DNA of 64,000 nt. It comes from Ajuga chamaepitys (lineage: Eukaryota > Streptophyta > Magnoliopsida > Lamiales > Lamiaceae). How positions within the stretch are numbered: the stretch's first letter is position 1; each line of letters starts with the position of its first letter. The notes under the pieces are model-generated. The model had not been told where the DNA came from. It searched no databases and saw only the letters and a program-made list of their open reading frames with translations. Shown piece after piece: positions 47,990 through 58,988 of this stretch. A program made the translations under genes and the position numbers. Where the stretch lies: assembly GCA_958295605.1 (NCBI GenBank), contig OY282506.1, forward strand, positions 5,411,501 through 5,475,500, given 5' to 3'.

Positions 47990-48690
47990 CATCTCGTTCT
48001 TCTTGGTGGTGAATCTTGTTGTGGTTCAGCCATATTATTTTCAGGCTGAATTTGCTAAACACCAACATCAGCATCATTATCCAAATGTTCTTCTTCCCCA
48101 AGATTAAGAGTTTGCCATCCAAGTAATCCTGAAGAATCTATAAAAAATCATAGCAACAAGCTTTTTCATAGCAAACATACTTGTTTATCACAATTTTCTT
48201 CGTTCTTGGAATATAAAGCTTGTAAGCTTGAGTTCTTTAGCTATAACCAATGAAAATGCTCTTCTTGGATTTTTCATCAAGCTTCGATCTCAAAGCATTT
48301 GCAATATGAGAAAATGAAAGACAACCAAAAGTTTGCAAGTGACAAACATTTGGTTTTTTACCGCATCAAACGTCATTTGGAGTAGAATCATCCAAGTTCT
48401 TTGTCCATGATTTGTTAAGCAGGTAAACGATACAAGACACTGCTTCCGCTCAAAAGCATGTTGGTATGTTTTTCTTCTTCAACAAACATATCACCATGTT
48501 CATTATTGTCCGGCTCTTGTGTTCCGCAACTCCGTTTTGTTAAGGTAAGTCACCTGGCTGTTAACTCATGGGGAATTCCATGATTTAAATAAAATTCTTC
48601 AAACTGAGAAGACATGTATTCTCCTCCATGACCACTCCTTAGATTCTTTATTTGAAAGCCAGAATATTTTTCAACTTGCTTTTCTCAAAC
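47990..48690 (-). pseudogene. Copia element 2 integrase, C-terminal part
   Basis: Minus-strand text includes NLRSGHGGEYMSSQFEEFYL (about 48590-48650), the catalytic D-x-G-E-Y/F region with GHGGEY in place of DNGGEY/F. A degenerate continuation through ELRNTRAGQ-like and MAFWSK-like blocks has many stops. Upstream integrase sequence is displaced by the duplication described next. Confidence 0.65.
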
Positions 48691-48817
48691 ACTTCAGTAA
48701 TAACCTCAATTTTAGGCAATCCTTAGACAATACCTTTTGTGGATAGCTCCTTCAAACTCAGGAAATTAGAAGCTCATACTAGTCATGCGATCACTTTGAA
48801 ACATCATTAGTAGAAAT
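48691..48817 (-). repeat. Duplicated copia segment A, copy 1
   Basis: 127 bp from 'acttcagtaataacctcaat' to 'cattagtagaaat', repeated with a handful of changes at 50839-50966. It is followed directly by gypsy pol sequence. Confidence 0.9.
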
Positions 48818-50748
48818 AACAACAAGGCATATCTCGAACGGCAAATTCCAGTCAGGTGGTTGGATAATGGGTGCAATCGTCAACATGTTTTTTAGCTTGT
48901 CAAATGCCAACTTGCACGCGTCTCCAAACTCAAATTTCACATCTTTTTGGAGTAATCTCGACATGGGTAAGGCAATCTTGGAGAAATCCTTTATAAATCT
49001 GCAGTAAAAACCTGCATGTCCAAGAAAAGCTCGAATTTCCTTAACGTTAGTAGGATAAGGTAAATTCATAATCAAATCAACCTTTGCCTTATCAACCTCT
49101 ATACCTCTAGAAGAAATCACATGACCTAACACAATGCCCTCAGTCACCATAAAATGACACTTCTCATAGTTCAAGACCAAATTAGTGTCAATGCATCTTT
49201 TTAGAATTCTAGACAAATGACCTAAGCAATTATCAAATGAATCCCCATGTACAGTAAAATCATCCATAAATATTTCAATACAATTCTCTACGAATTCAGA
49301 AAAAATACTAAGCATACACTTCTGAAATGTACCCGGGGCATTGCATAGACCGAAAGGCATCCTTCTCTAGGCAAATGTCCCGGAGGGACATGTGAACGTC
49401 GTCTTCTCCTGGTCCTCCTGAGCAATCGCAATTTGATGATATCCTGAAAAACCATCTAGAAAACAAAAGTAAGCTCTACCAGCTAATCTTTCCAACATTT
49501 GGTCAATAAAGGGAAGAGGGAAAGGATCCTTTCTAGTAGCTAAATTAAGCTTCCTAAAATCAATGACCATACGCCATCCATTTTGTACCCTCGTAGGCAC
49601 CAATTCATTATTTTGATTTCTTACCACTGTGATGCCTGTTTTCTTAGGTACAACATGGATCGGACTCACCCACTTACTATCCGAAATTGGATAGATCATC
49701 CCTTCATTAAGAAGCTTTATAATCTCTTTCATCACAACTTCCTTCATCTTTGGATTGAGCTTCCTCTGTGCATCTCTTACTGGTTTGACATTATCTTCTA
49801 AAAGAATTCGATGCATACAAATTGACGGACTTATCCCCTTGATATCCGCCAAGATCCAACCAATTGCAGTCTTGTGCTCTCTTAAGACCTTGGTTAACCT
49901 TTTTTCTTGATCCTCAGTTAGATTCTCCGCCATAATCACAGGTAAAGTGTCATTGTCGCCCAAATAGATGTATTTGAGATGATCAGGTAAAACCTTCAAT
50001 TCTAACTTGGGTGCCTGCAAAACAGATGGTAACAATTTCTTATGACAACTAGAACCTTCTACCTCATAATCAGTTACCCCTTTTCTTGAGTCCATCAAAG
50101 ATTCAAACAAGTCCCAAGCTTCGGCTATCTCCGCTTCAATATCCAGTTGTGACTGCATATCGAATTTCTCAACTCCATGGTTTTCCTCGAAGGTATCCTG
50201 CACAACTGAATCAATAGCATCAACAGAACAAACAGAATGATTTTCATTTGGGTATCTCATAGCATCAAAAATATTAAATTTCACAATCTCTCCATCAATC
50301 TCGACAGAGAGAGTACCCTTATCCACATCAATCTTTGTTCTAGTTGTCTTCATGAATGGCCTTCCCAACAAGATTGGGGTTGAATTAGCCATGGAGTCAT
50401 CTTCCATCTTCAAGATGTAAAAATCAGCTGGAAAAATTAATTCCTTAACCTGCACCAAAACATCCTCAACAACCCCTACCGGGTAAGCATTAGAACGATC
50501 AGCCAATTGAATGACAACTCTAGTCTCCTTCAAAGGACACAAATTCAAAGCACAATAAATTGAGTATAGCATGACATTAATAGAAGCACCTAAATCTAAC
50601 ATGGGACGCTCAATTTTCATTTTTCCAATCACACAAGGCATAGTAAACATACCTGGATCCTTGCATTTGTTTGGCAGTGTCTTCTTTATTACATCAGATG
50701 CATTCTCCCCCACACTGACCTTCTCATCACTTCGCAGTCTCCAACCTC
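48818..50748 (-). pseudogene. Ty3/gypsy (Athila/Tat-type) protease-RT fragment inserted in copia element 2
   Basis: Two well-preserved frames, 49367-50713 and 48791-49360, separated by one frameshift near 49362. Protease: DPGMFTMPCVIGKMKI, MLDLGASINVM (D-L-G active site), ILLGRPFMKTTRTKIDV. Linker, then RT: WVSPIHVVPKKTG, WRMVIDFRKLNLATRKDPFP, CFLDGFSGYHQIAIAQED, MPFGLCNAPGTFQKCM, catalytic FMDDF, GFYCRFIKDFSKIALPMSRL, and the start of the RNase H connection (PPDWNLPFEI). There is no gag, integrase or LTR, so this is a pasted fragment, not an inserted element. It is much less decayed than the surrounding copia, suggesting a later event. E1 lacks exactly this module, but its own protease differs in sequence. 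Confidence 0.88.
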
Positions 50749-50838
50749 AAGCTTGAGAGGGAACAAATTATTTGATCTTAAAATAATTTTCGATAGGAAA
50801 ATTCACGATGTTGCTTTCCCAATTTGCATTCCCCACAC
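50749..50838 (-). repeat. Duplicated copia segment B, copy 1, and spacer
   Basis: About 43 bp ('aagcttga.agggaacaaatt' through 'cttaaaataatttt') repeat at 50990-51034. A short spacer (about 50792-50838) separates it from segment A copy 2. Confidence 0.85.
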
Positions 50839-51034
50839 ACTTCAGTAATAACCTCAATTTTAGTCAATCCTTAGACAATGCCTTTTGTGGATAGCTCCTT
50901 CAAACTCAGGAAATTTAGATGCTCATACTAGTCATGCGATAACTTTGAAACATCATTAGTAGAAATCAGGCATGTATCATTGATAACCTCAAGCTTGATA
51001 GGGAACAAATTATTTGATCTTAAAATAATTTTTG
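50839..51034 (-). repeat. Duplicated copia segments A and B, copy 2 (uninterrupted)
   Basis: Segment A (50839-50966), 20-odd bases, then segment B (50990-51034), continuing into the copia protease/pre-integrase region at 51020. This is the arrangement expected before the gypsy fragment entered the first copy. Confidence 0.88.
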
Positions 51035-51325
51035 CAACATTTTAATTGTTCTTCTTCCTGATACACATATTCCAACGAATTGGAAATCAAATCCTTTCTG
51101 TAATAGGTGACCAACGCTTAGAAGATTACTCCTCAAGCCCAGTGCGTAGAGTACCTCTGACTTCTTCTCGAATTTTCCATTCTTTGATTTGAAAGCTATT
51201 TCGCCAACGCCTTGAATTTTGTAGGACTTGGCATCTCCAATGGTAATCTGACCATTGTTAGTTTCCACAGGAGTAGAGAACAACTTTTTATTTGTGGTCA
51301 TAGGTCTACTTGCTCCACTTTCCAA
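51020..51325 (-). pseudogene. Copia element 2 protease/pre-integrase
   Basis: Starts MESGASRPMTTNKKLFSTPV (copia W-x-D-S-G-A-S-x-H-M region with E for D in D-S-G), then GQITIGDAKSYKIQGVGEIA and LGLRSNLLSVGHLLQKGFDF, the GAG-pre-integrase text. The catalytic Asp of the protease is replaced. Confidence 0.85.
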
Positions 51326-52302
51326 GTACCATTATATTTTCAACATTTCCATCAGAGGCAATCAACAAAGTTTTTTTATTTTTCACCTTGATTATACATA
51401 AAGCTAGCCACCGGTTTCTTTTCGGGATGCTTTTCCAAACAATCATTTTCTTTATGCCCAGGCTCGTGACAATGATCACGCTGAAAAGGTTTTGTACCTT
51501 TATAAGTACTCCGTCCTCTATCTCCTTTAGAGTTGTGGGATGATAAGGTTTCCTCTCATCTAGGTTCTTCATTTCTTAGATCCTGGGAATGTTGATTTGA
51601 CGAATGTTTACCACCACGTCCAGGAAATGAGCCCTGTCCTTTTGTGGGTGTGAATAGGGATTTTAGAGCTTGATCATGAGAAGAATTAGATTGAGTGCTT
51701 CTCTGCAGTATTCTAGCCTCTTGAGCTTCCAATGCTCCTTGTGAACCTTCAAGGGACATTGAAGAAAGATCACTTGATTCTTTAATGGTGATCGACCAAA
51801 ATATGGTGAAACTTAATTGGCAAGCCTCTTTGACTCTCCACGACTTCTCTATTCAACGTCATTTGATTTATAATTTAAGAGAAACGAGTGAAATACTCTG
51901 AGATCTTTTCATTTTCTTTCATCTCAAGCTTTTCGGATTCAGCCCCCAACGATTGTATACGGACATTTTTCACTTATTGTCCGGAATATGTCGTATCTAA
52001 TATTTTCCACGGTTCTTAAGCACTATCAACTTTTGAAATTTTCTCATAAACATGAATTTCGAGTGCTTGGTAAAATTATGAAGAGAGTCTTCCTATCGTT
52101 TTGTTTTTGTTCTTCAAGAGATCCCTTTGGATGTCGGTAAGTTGGGACTCTTCTTCCGACGCACCATCACCTTCTTCAATGACAATCCATAAGTCTTGAG
52201 ATTCAAGACACAACCTCATTACGTTGCTCCAATAATCAACCTTTCACCAGTGAACCAAGGAACAAGAGAAACAAGATTGTTTGACATTTTTATTAACCTT
52301 AC
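51326..52302 (-). pseudogene. Copia element 2 gag with damaged zinc knuckle
   Basis: A zinc-knuckle-like stretch RDHCHEPGHKENDC (about 51440-51490, minus strand) has Arg in place of the first Cys of C-x2-C-x4-H-x4-C. Upstream gag pieces include SLEGSQGALEAQEARILQRS (51556-51759). Several frameshifts. Confidence 0.75.
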
Positions 52303-52313
52303 TCTGATACCAA
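52303..52313 (-). other. Copia element 2 primer-binding site
   Basis: TGGTATCAGAG on the minus strand, two bases inside the 5' LTR; initiator-tRNA-Met type. Confidence 0.88.
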
Positions 52314-52315
52314 TT

Positions 52316-52549
52316 TGTAGAAAATGAGAGAAATATTTTGAAGGCATAAAATTTTTGAGATTGTATTACTCAAATTCTGATTTTTATCTTACAAAATGTC
52401 ATACCAAGTTGACATATTTATACTACTTAGTGACATATGAATCATAAAATAGTAACAAAAAAATGCAAAATACAAGATGACTCTTGCACTAGAATGTTGA
52501 AAAACACATTTGACAAAGGCTTGATTCAATGATTTTGTTTATTGTAACA
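52316..52549 (-). repeat. Copia element 2, 5' LTR (234 bp)
   Basis: On the minus strand starts TGTTACAATAAAC and ends CATTTTCTACA. The direct copy is 46147-46379. Confidence 0.88.
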
Positions 52550-52554
52550 ACGGG

Positions 52555-52857
52555 TCTGGTCCAACATCAGAATAGGTAAAACTTGTAGACCCCAAGTGAC
52601 CCGACCTAAATAGTCTTTAATTTTTTGCTCAAAACAAGCACACACGTCAAATGGTGCATGATAACGATATCAACATAAAACGGCCAATAATGCATGCAAT
52701 TACTATCAAATTTCTCATCTAAAGGAGCCTGAAGCATGTAAAAAATATATGTAGTAATAAGAGATATAAGTAATATGCTTATATATAAACTTGATATTCT
52801 AATGAACAAATCATATAAAAAAAATGCAAAAAATATCTAGTTTCTTGGAAAATATTA
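52555..52857. other. Intergenic, no gene seen
   Basis: AT-rich DNA to the right of copia element 2. The pre-insertion target joins as 'ttcgtgcaacgggtctgg'. Confidence 0.4.
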
Positions 52858-53069
52858 CTCCCTCTGTCACGGATGAAGTTGCACATTTTCCTTTTCGGTA
52901 TGTCTCACAATAATTTGCACACCCTCGCAAAGAAAACTTATCTCACAATCTTCATCCTTAAAATCTCCACCATTAATCCACCTTTAAAAAGTCAACTGAA
53001 AAAAGTAAAAGCAGATTTTTTAATATGTGTGTACCCTTAGAGGTACAACTTCATTCGGGACAAAGGTAG
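52858..53069. mobile_element. Stowaway (Tc1/mariner) MITE, TSD TA
   Basis: Ends CTCCCTCTGTCACGGATGAA and, inverted, CTACCTTTGTCCCGAATGAA, flanked by TA (52856-52857, 53070-53071). 212 bp, non-coding. Confidence 0.9.
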
Positions 53070-53071
53070 TA

Positions 53072-53849
53072 TATTTTACTAAAAAGATATTAATACTATT
53101 TTGGGGAAAAATATTACTTTTTGATATAAATATAACAAATATTTTTTCTCAGAAAAGTGTTACCTTTATGCAAAGATGATAATATTTTTTCTTCAAGTAT
53201 AATCTTTGTAGTAATCCAACTAAATAACAATTGAATATAATATAATGGTTATACATGGAGAATCTATATAAACTGGACAACGAAAATTAATATTGACCTT
53301 AATAAAAAAAAAAATACATACACTATTCAAAAAGAACATACTTGAATTGTTAAGTTTTCTGAAAAGATATTATATTTTTTGCTTAAAAATATTACGTTTT
53401 TCTGGTTATGTATTAAACTTCCAAAAAATAAAAATAAAAAAAATGTATTTTAATTTAACCAATGTACATTTTCTTTTGTGGCAAAACACTCCGTGGTCAA
53501 GTTTGTTATGGATAGCGGTTAGTACGACGTCTACGGGGTTCATGCTTAATAATATCAGAACTCATTAATTTATTAACAGTTGCAGCTCAACTATAAGTTA
53601 TTTGCGTGCTGCATGTATCACTTACTTCCTCACTTAAAAAATAAGTGTCATTTTCGAGAAAATTATTTTCTCATAAAAAATGTCATTCTAACATTTTTGC
53701 TTGTTTCCTTTAATATTATTTTAACTAAATTTAAGAAAATTTACTTACAAAACTTTATAATATTAAACAAAAGAAGGTTTGAAGAAATTTATGGTAATAA
53801 AGAAAATGATGGAGAGAAAATTGAAGGGGTGTTATTGTCCATTACATAA
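53072..53849. other. Intergenic, no gene seen
   Basis: AT-rich. Two short open frames (53293-53568, 53580-53849) are Lys/Phe/Ile-rich, as expected by chance in AT-rich DNA, and show no domain. Confidence 0.4.
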
Positions 53850-53858
53850 TATTTTAAA

Positions 53859-54172
53859 GGGATAATTACAAAATGGTCGCCGAACTATTAGCATTTTTTC
53901 ACTTCGGCATATAAACTATTAACATTGACTAAACCGCCGCCAACCTATTTGAATATTACTACTCGAAAGCTGCCGGCCAGAATACCGCCCAAATTATGTC
54001 CCAAAAGGTGGTTTTGCAAAACCGGGTGTGCAATGAATTTGGGCTGTATTATGGCCGACAGCTTTCGAGTAGTAATATTTAAATAGGTTGGCGGCGGTTT
54101 AGCCAATGATAATAGTTTATATGCCGAAGTGAAAAAGTGCTAATAGTTCGGCGGTCATTTTGTAATTATCCC
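53859..54172. mobile_element. Palindromic MITE (314 bp), TSD TATTTTAAA
   Basis: Near-complete inverted repeat: the left arm begins GGGATAATTACAAAATGG and the right arm, inverted, GGGATAATTACAAAATGA. The arms match for about 140 bases, including CCGCCGCCAACC and the 'ctttcgagtagtaatattta' block. Flanked by a perfect 9-bp duplication (53850-53858 and 54173-54181), a Mutator-type signature. Its transcript would form a long hairpin. Confidence 0.92.
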
Positions 54173-54181
54173 TATTTTAAA

Positions 54182-54456
54182 TTCTATTTGAAAATCTAAA
54201 GTGACACAAATTTGTGAACGAAGGGAGAATGTTTCGGTTGATTTCTATAATTAAAATGTTCGATTAACTTCGATTGGTTTCCCTCCTGGCGTTAGCAACG
54301 TTGTCAGAAATCGGAAACATCGGTTATTCCAAACTCTTTTTTGTGTTTTTATATTTTTTTTTTTTTGCTTTTTACCTTTTTTTTTTTTTCTATTTCTTTT
54401 GGACTTATTTCACTAATAGATTTTCTTTTTTAAACTTTATTCATGTTTTTATAAAA
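54182..54456. other. Pyrimidine-rich spacer, no gene
   Basis: T-rich stretch (about 54340-54390) between the palindromic MITE and the Helitron-like 3' end. Confidence 0.5.
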
Positions 54457-54666
54457 CTAGTAATAATCCCGTGCGATGCACGGAAGTTTAATTAAAAAAT
54501 AATGATTTTAATAAAATTAAATATAATATAAATTTAATATTTAAATATGTGATCGTTTTATCATAATAAAATATATATTTTTTAAAATATAAGATAAGAC
54601 ATAAATAAAATTATAGGTAATGTAAATATAAGTTTATCGGACGTCATATATGAATTTAATATAACT

Positions 54667-54667
<1 letters not shown>

Positions 54668-54701
<34 letters not shown>
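54668..54701. repeat. (AT)n microsatellite
   Basis: About 17 TA units within Helitron unit 1. Confidence 0.9.
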
Positions 54702-54705
<4 letters not shown>

Positions 54706-55011
54706 CATTAAGATAAATATTCAATATAAAAAAATATATATATCTTTTTCAAAATGATAATTTCTTATCTTTGAAATCCAAACACACATTTAGTGTGTCT
54801 GCATCATTCTTCACATATGTGCATAATATCTTAATTAATTATGAATATTAAAACAAACATAAATATCTAACTACTAACTCATATTATTAAATAAAATAAG
54901 CTGGATAATATTATAAGAAGTTTATTTTTCTTTAATTCTTTCTGTCTTACTTTAAATATTTAAAGTTATCTAGATAAGGTTTTAAATTATAACTATAACT
55001 ATCTCGACGAA

Positions 55012-55082
55012 GTTGGATAGCTCAAGTGGTAGAGCATCTACTACCTAGGTCTTTGGTTCTGGGTTTGAGTCATCTTGGAGGG
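55012..55082 (+). repeat. tRNA-like (pol III-type) segment in Helitron unit 1
   Basis: TAGCTCAAGTGGTAGAGC matches a tRNA A box/D-arm, and GGGTTTGAGTC about 33 bases on resembles a B box. The acceptor and anticodon stems do not pair well, so it is tRNA-derived, perhaps a captured SINE head. Confidence 0.6.
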
Positions 55083-55843
55083 GAAGGGAGGGGTTTTTTC
55101 TTTGTTCTTAGATAAAGAGAAAAAATAAATTCTAATTATAACTATCTCTTTTACTTATTTAAAAGAAGTTTAGTTGCAATAATATCACAATATAGGTTTC
55201 AAATTGTAATTATTTATAGACAAATAACATTAATATATTTAAAATATAAAAAATTAATTAAAAAAAATCTAAGATTAATTATCATATATAAAGTTAATTA
55301 TATATATGAGCGAAAATCATAGTTTTGTGATTTATCAATATAAATAATTATTATATCAAATAAGCATTAGCAAATTCAATAATTCAATAAGCTGATTATA
55401 AATCAAATATTAACTTGAGACAATTCATATCAAATAAAATAAACTAATTAGTTGTGCCTTCAATGAAATAATCAAGTAAAATAATTTGTAAAAGAGAATT
55501 ATTTGAAGAATTTTAATTGTATTCTAAACCAATACTATATTTTTTGTACAACCCACATTAAATACTGAAATTTTATGTAAATAATCAACAAACAAAAGAT
55601 ATAATATTTTAAATAGAATATCTTATGGATGTCAAATCAAACATCGTCAAAAGATGATTAATTTGATATAGTATACATAATAAATAGATTAGAAATGGAA
55701 AAAAAGATATTTGCAACTTTAGAAAGTAAATAAATTTTGATTTGTACCAAATGTGACAACAACTTACTAATCACAGTTTAAAATTTTAGACTGGAAAGTG
55801 TCACCTACTGTGGCTTATATGTACACACACATATATATATAGA

Positions 55844-57183
55844 TTCTTTTAAATTTATAAAATAATTTTTAAATTCTAACTATAAATAATTAAAAATAAC
55901 CATAAAATATATAATAAAAGGAACAATGTTATTTTATTTGGATCATATGTAATGTAAAGTTATGTAATGTAAAGTTTAATACTTTCTCATTATGTCCATG
56001 CTTTTATTTTATATTTAACTTTTACTTTATCTAAATAAACTTTCAAGTTCTAACTATAATTTTTTTCTTTATAACGTTGAATTTTCATTTGCTACTTTTA
56101 ACATTTTATTTGGTGATTTAAACATACTTAAATAATTTTTATTTAATAAATCTTATTCTAACAAAATAAAATTCAAAATTTATTTATTGATTCGAACAAC
56201 AAATTAAAGTCTTTGATTTCTTCAAAATATTTAAATATTTTTCGTATTTTATTTGGTATTGTAAATTATTTATATAAATGTTATAGTCTTCTTATAAATA
56301 GTTTATTTATTTGAAGATAAAAATTGATTAATGCGAATAAATTTGTTTAGATTGTTAAGAGTAAAAAAAGCATTTGATGTTAAATTGTGCGACCAAGTAT
56401 TATTTTGCTTAGAAAGTGTAAAACATATAATTGAAGTTTTAGTAAAAGTAAAAAATTAAAAAGATTGCCAAATGTAATAAAAGTCATAATTTAGGCTACA
56501 AAGAGTAAATTTCCTTAAAAGAGTAATTTTAACAAAATATTCGTTATTAAAAATAATTTCAGTAACTATTTTAATATACAATTATATATATGCTCAAAGT
56601 CGTGATAAGAAGATATTTTAGCAAATTTGATGATTTAATAAGTTGATTATAAAATAGGTATTGTTGTTTTTGCCTTTGATTTAATAAAGTAGGACTTTCA
56701 TTATTTAAACAATGGATTTTCTCCCCGACTTAAATAAAAAAAATAATGAAAAATTCATGTCAAATAAAATAAATTGATTAGCTGTATTTTTATAAAAAAA
56801 ATACTCAAATTTTTTTATAAAGAAATTATTTTACTAATTTTAGTTGCAACTAAAACCAAAATATTATAGTTTAATTCACAATAAACATTAATTCTAGCAC
56901 AAATAATTAACCAACAAACAATTTGTTTATTCAAATCAAATATCTCATTATAATATATGTGATATGGATGTCGAATCGAAGGTCGTGAAAAGATAAATAA
57001 TTTGGTATGTTATGCATAAAAATCGGATTAAAAATGAAAATGTTATTTGTATTTTAGAAAAGTAAAAGAAAGTTATGAACTTACCAAAAATAAGAAAAAG
57101 TTACCAATTTTTGTCTAAAAATTTTTGGAGGGAAAACCAAAATTACATGAATGCCCTCCATTTTACTTTTATATATATATAGA
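55844..57183 (-). mobile_element. Helitron-like element, unit 2 (3' end not seen)
   Basis: The 5' end TCTATATATATATAAAAGT starts at 57183, preceded by A. The interior parallels unit 1: 'atggatgtcgaatcgaa..cgtgaaaagat' (about 56970) against 'atggatgtcaaatcaaacatcg' (about 55626), and 'aattcatgtcaaataaaataaa' against 'aattcatatcaaataaaataaa'. No hairpin-CTAG end separates it from unit 1, so it may be a head-to-tail pair sharing one 3' end. Confidence 0.6.
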
Positions 57184-57740
57184 TTTTAACAAGTTACTCA
57201 CTAGTTATCATATTTGCCAAGAAATTTCAAAATAAAGAGAAATTTATGGACTATAAATTATTAAATTTTATCAAAGACAACCTGTGTTTTTAAGTAGTAT
57301 ATTAAGTTATAATTATCTTTTTTTGAAATTCGAAGTTCAATCGATTACATTCTATTTAGATATTTATTTTCTATGGATGGTGATGTGTATAATAACATTT
57401 AAAAATAAATAAATGGTAATTACTAATTTTTCGGCTAAATCGTTGTTTCAACTGATCCAATCAATTGAACCGCCAAACAATAGTTAGATCAGTTTGATCC
57501 CGTGTCCGATTATAACAACATTGGACGGTAGTATATGGTCTATATATATTTTATCTTTTACTATTATGCGTTGTGAATGATGGGATTTGTGATATCTGGA
57601 GTAGGCTTTAGAAGTTGATGTAGTTATGTGATAAGCTATAGTACTAACAAAGTGGGCCTTCATGTGCATGTCCCAATATACAAGACCACGTGATCATTGG
57701 ACACTTACACATCTTATTACCGATCCATCAATGCAATCTT

Positions 57741-57781
<41 letters not shown>

Positions 57782-58329
57782 TTCTCCGTAAAAGAATAAA
57801 AGAAATTGGTAATTAATTATGTAAAAAGGAGTTAAGTTTCAAAAGTAAATATTTTATTTTACTAAAGATTAAACAATTTAATTTCCTGAATAATTTATGT
57901 ACATATAATTAAATAAATCAAATTAACAAATAGAAGAAGTAATATATATCAAAAGATTGTATGTTCATCAAACTAAACATAAAAAAAGATATTGTACATT
58001 TATTATTATGCATATGATTTGAGTGGCTTCACTCTTGACCGTCTGTTGAAAAATATTTTTGCAGTTTTTATGTCATTGCATCGGTGTATGTTCCATTTAC
58101 AGTAATAATAATATTATCATTGTCCTTAATTAATGTATAATAAAATGAGAAATCGATTTAAACTTTTAGGATTTTAAGTTGTGTTTGACAAAAAAAGAAG
58201 TGTAGGAGCTTACAAGATAAAAAATAAATAAATAAATAAATTCTAAGAGCTTATAAAATTTTAAAAAAAGTTGATATATCTCATTTTATTTTTTAAGATC
58301 TTAATTATTATACTCAAATTTTTCATACT
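57184..58329. other. Intergenic, no gene seen
   Basis: AT-rich, with a TA microsatellite at about 57747-57777. No coding signal. Confidence 0.4.
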
Positions 58330-58405
58330 ACACACACATACACACACTACACACACCTACAACACTACACACACTGCACACAATACTAGAATTAAGACAT
58401 TTTGC

Positions 58406-58746
58406 CACTACAAAATATAGTTACAAAAAATGAAGAGTAGTCATAAAAATACTTTTAGTTACTAAATGTCCAAATGTAGTTACTATAGGGTAGTCACTTA
58501 TACTAAGATGCAAAAAGTTTTTTCACAACTACTTTGTAGTTACTAATGTATTTGTAACTACAAGTAGTTGCAGAAGAGCTAGCCATAGTATAGTAAATTT
58601 GGTAAAAATTGTGTGAAATATTTTATGTAACTACTAATAGTTAGAAGATGGGTTATTTTTAGTAATTATTTTTGTAGTTGCAAAAAGAGTAGCGGCAAAT
58701 ACTATTTTTTCTTGTTAAAAAAAAAATACTATTTTTTCTTGTAGTG
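58406..58746. mobile_element. CACTA-like MITE
   Basis: Ends CACTACAAAATATAGTTAC and, inverted, CACTACAAGAAAAAATAG. Internal 'gtagttac/gtaactac' words occur in both orientations. The flanking trinucleotides (tgc and aac) do not match, so no TSD is preserved. The 'actattttttcttgt' end block is duplicated near 58700-58745. Confidence 0.75.
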
Positions 58747-58988
58747 AACAATTCGCACACAATACACATCACACACACTTCCCACCAACACACACTACAC
58801 AATAAACACATCACATACGTTACACACTCCACACAGTACACATGTTACACACACTAAACACATTACACACACTGCACGCACTACATACAATTTACATATA
58901 ATACACACACATATACACACTACACACATTGCACATACTACATACAATAAACACACTATACACATTACACACACTTCACACACAATAC

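Larger units (their letters stand above)
46147..52549 (-). mobile_element. Structurally complete Ty1/copia element 2, TSD ACGGG, with internal duplication and gypsy insert
   Basis: Direct LTRs at 52316-52549 (5') and 46147-46379 (3') on the minus strand, ending CTACA. They are flanked by the 5-bp duplication ACGGG (46142-46146 and 52550-52554). Primer site next to the 5' LTR; polypurine tract AAGGGAGGCA next to the 3' LTR. Gag, protease, integrase, RT and RNase H follow in copia order, all broken. A segment of the integrase region is duplicated, and one copy contains about 1.9 kb of gypsy pol. LTRs differ visibly at many positions, so the insertion is old. Confidence 0.9.
54457..55843 (-). 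mobile_element. Non-autonomous Helitron-like element, unit 1
   Basis: On the minus strand the 3' end has a perfect hairpin CCGTGCATCGCACGG (54468-54482), eight bases, then CTAG (54460-54457) followed by host T, the canonical Helitron terminus. A candidate 5' end, TCTATATATATATGTG, starts at 55843. No Rep/helicase is encoded. It contains a tRNA-like segment (55012-55082). The adjacent unit at 55844-57183 is homologous. Confidence 0.72.

Noticed and set aside
55012..55082. Possible functional tRNA gene
   Set aside because: A and B boxes are present, but acceptor and anticodon stems do not pair and no anticodon loop is convincing; better explained as tRNA-derived repeat.
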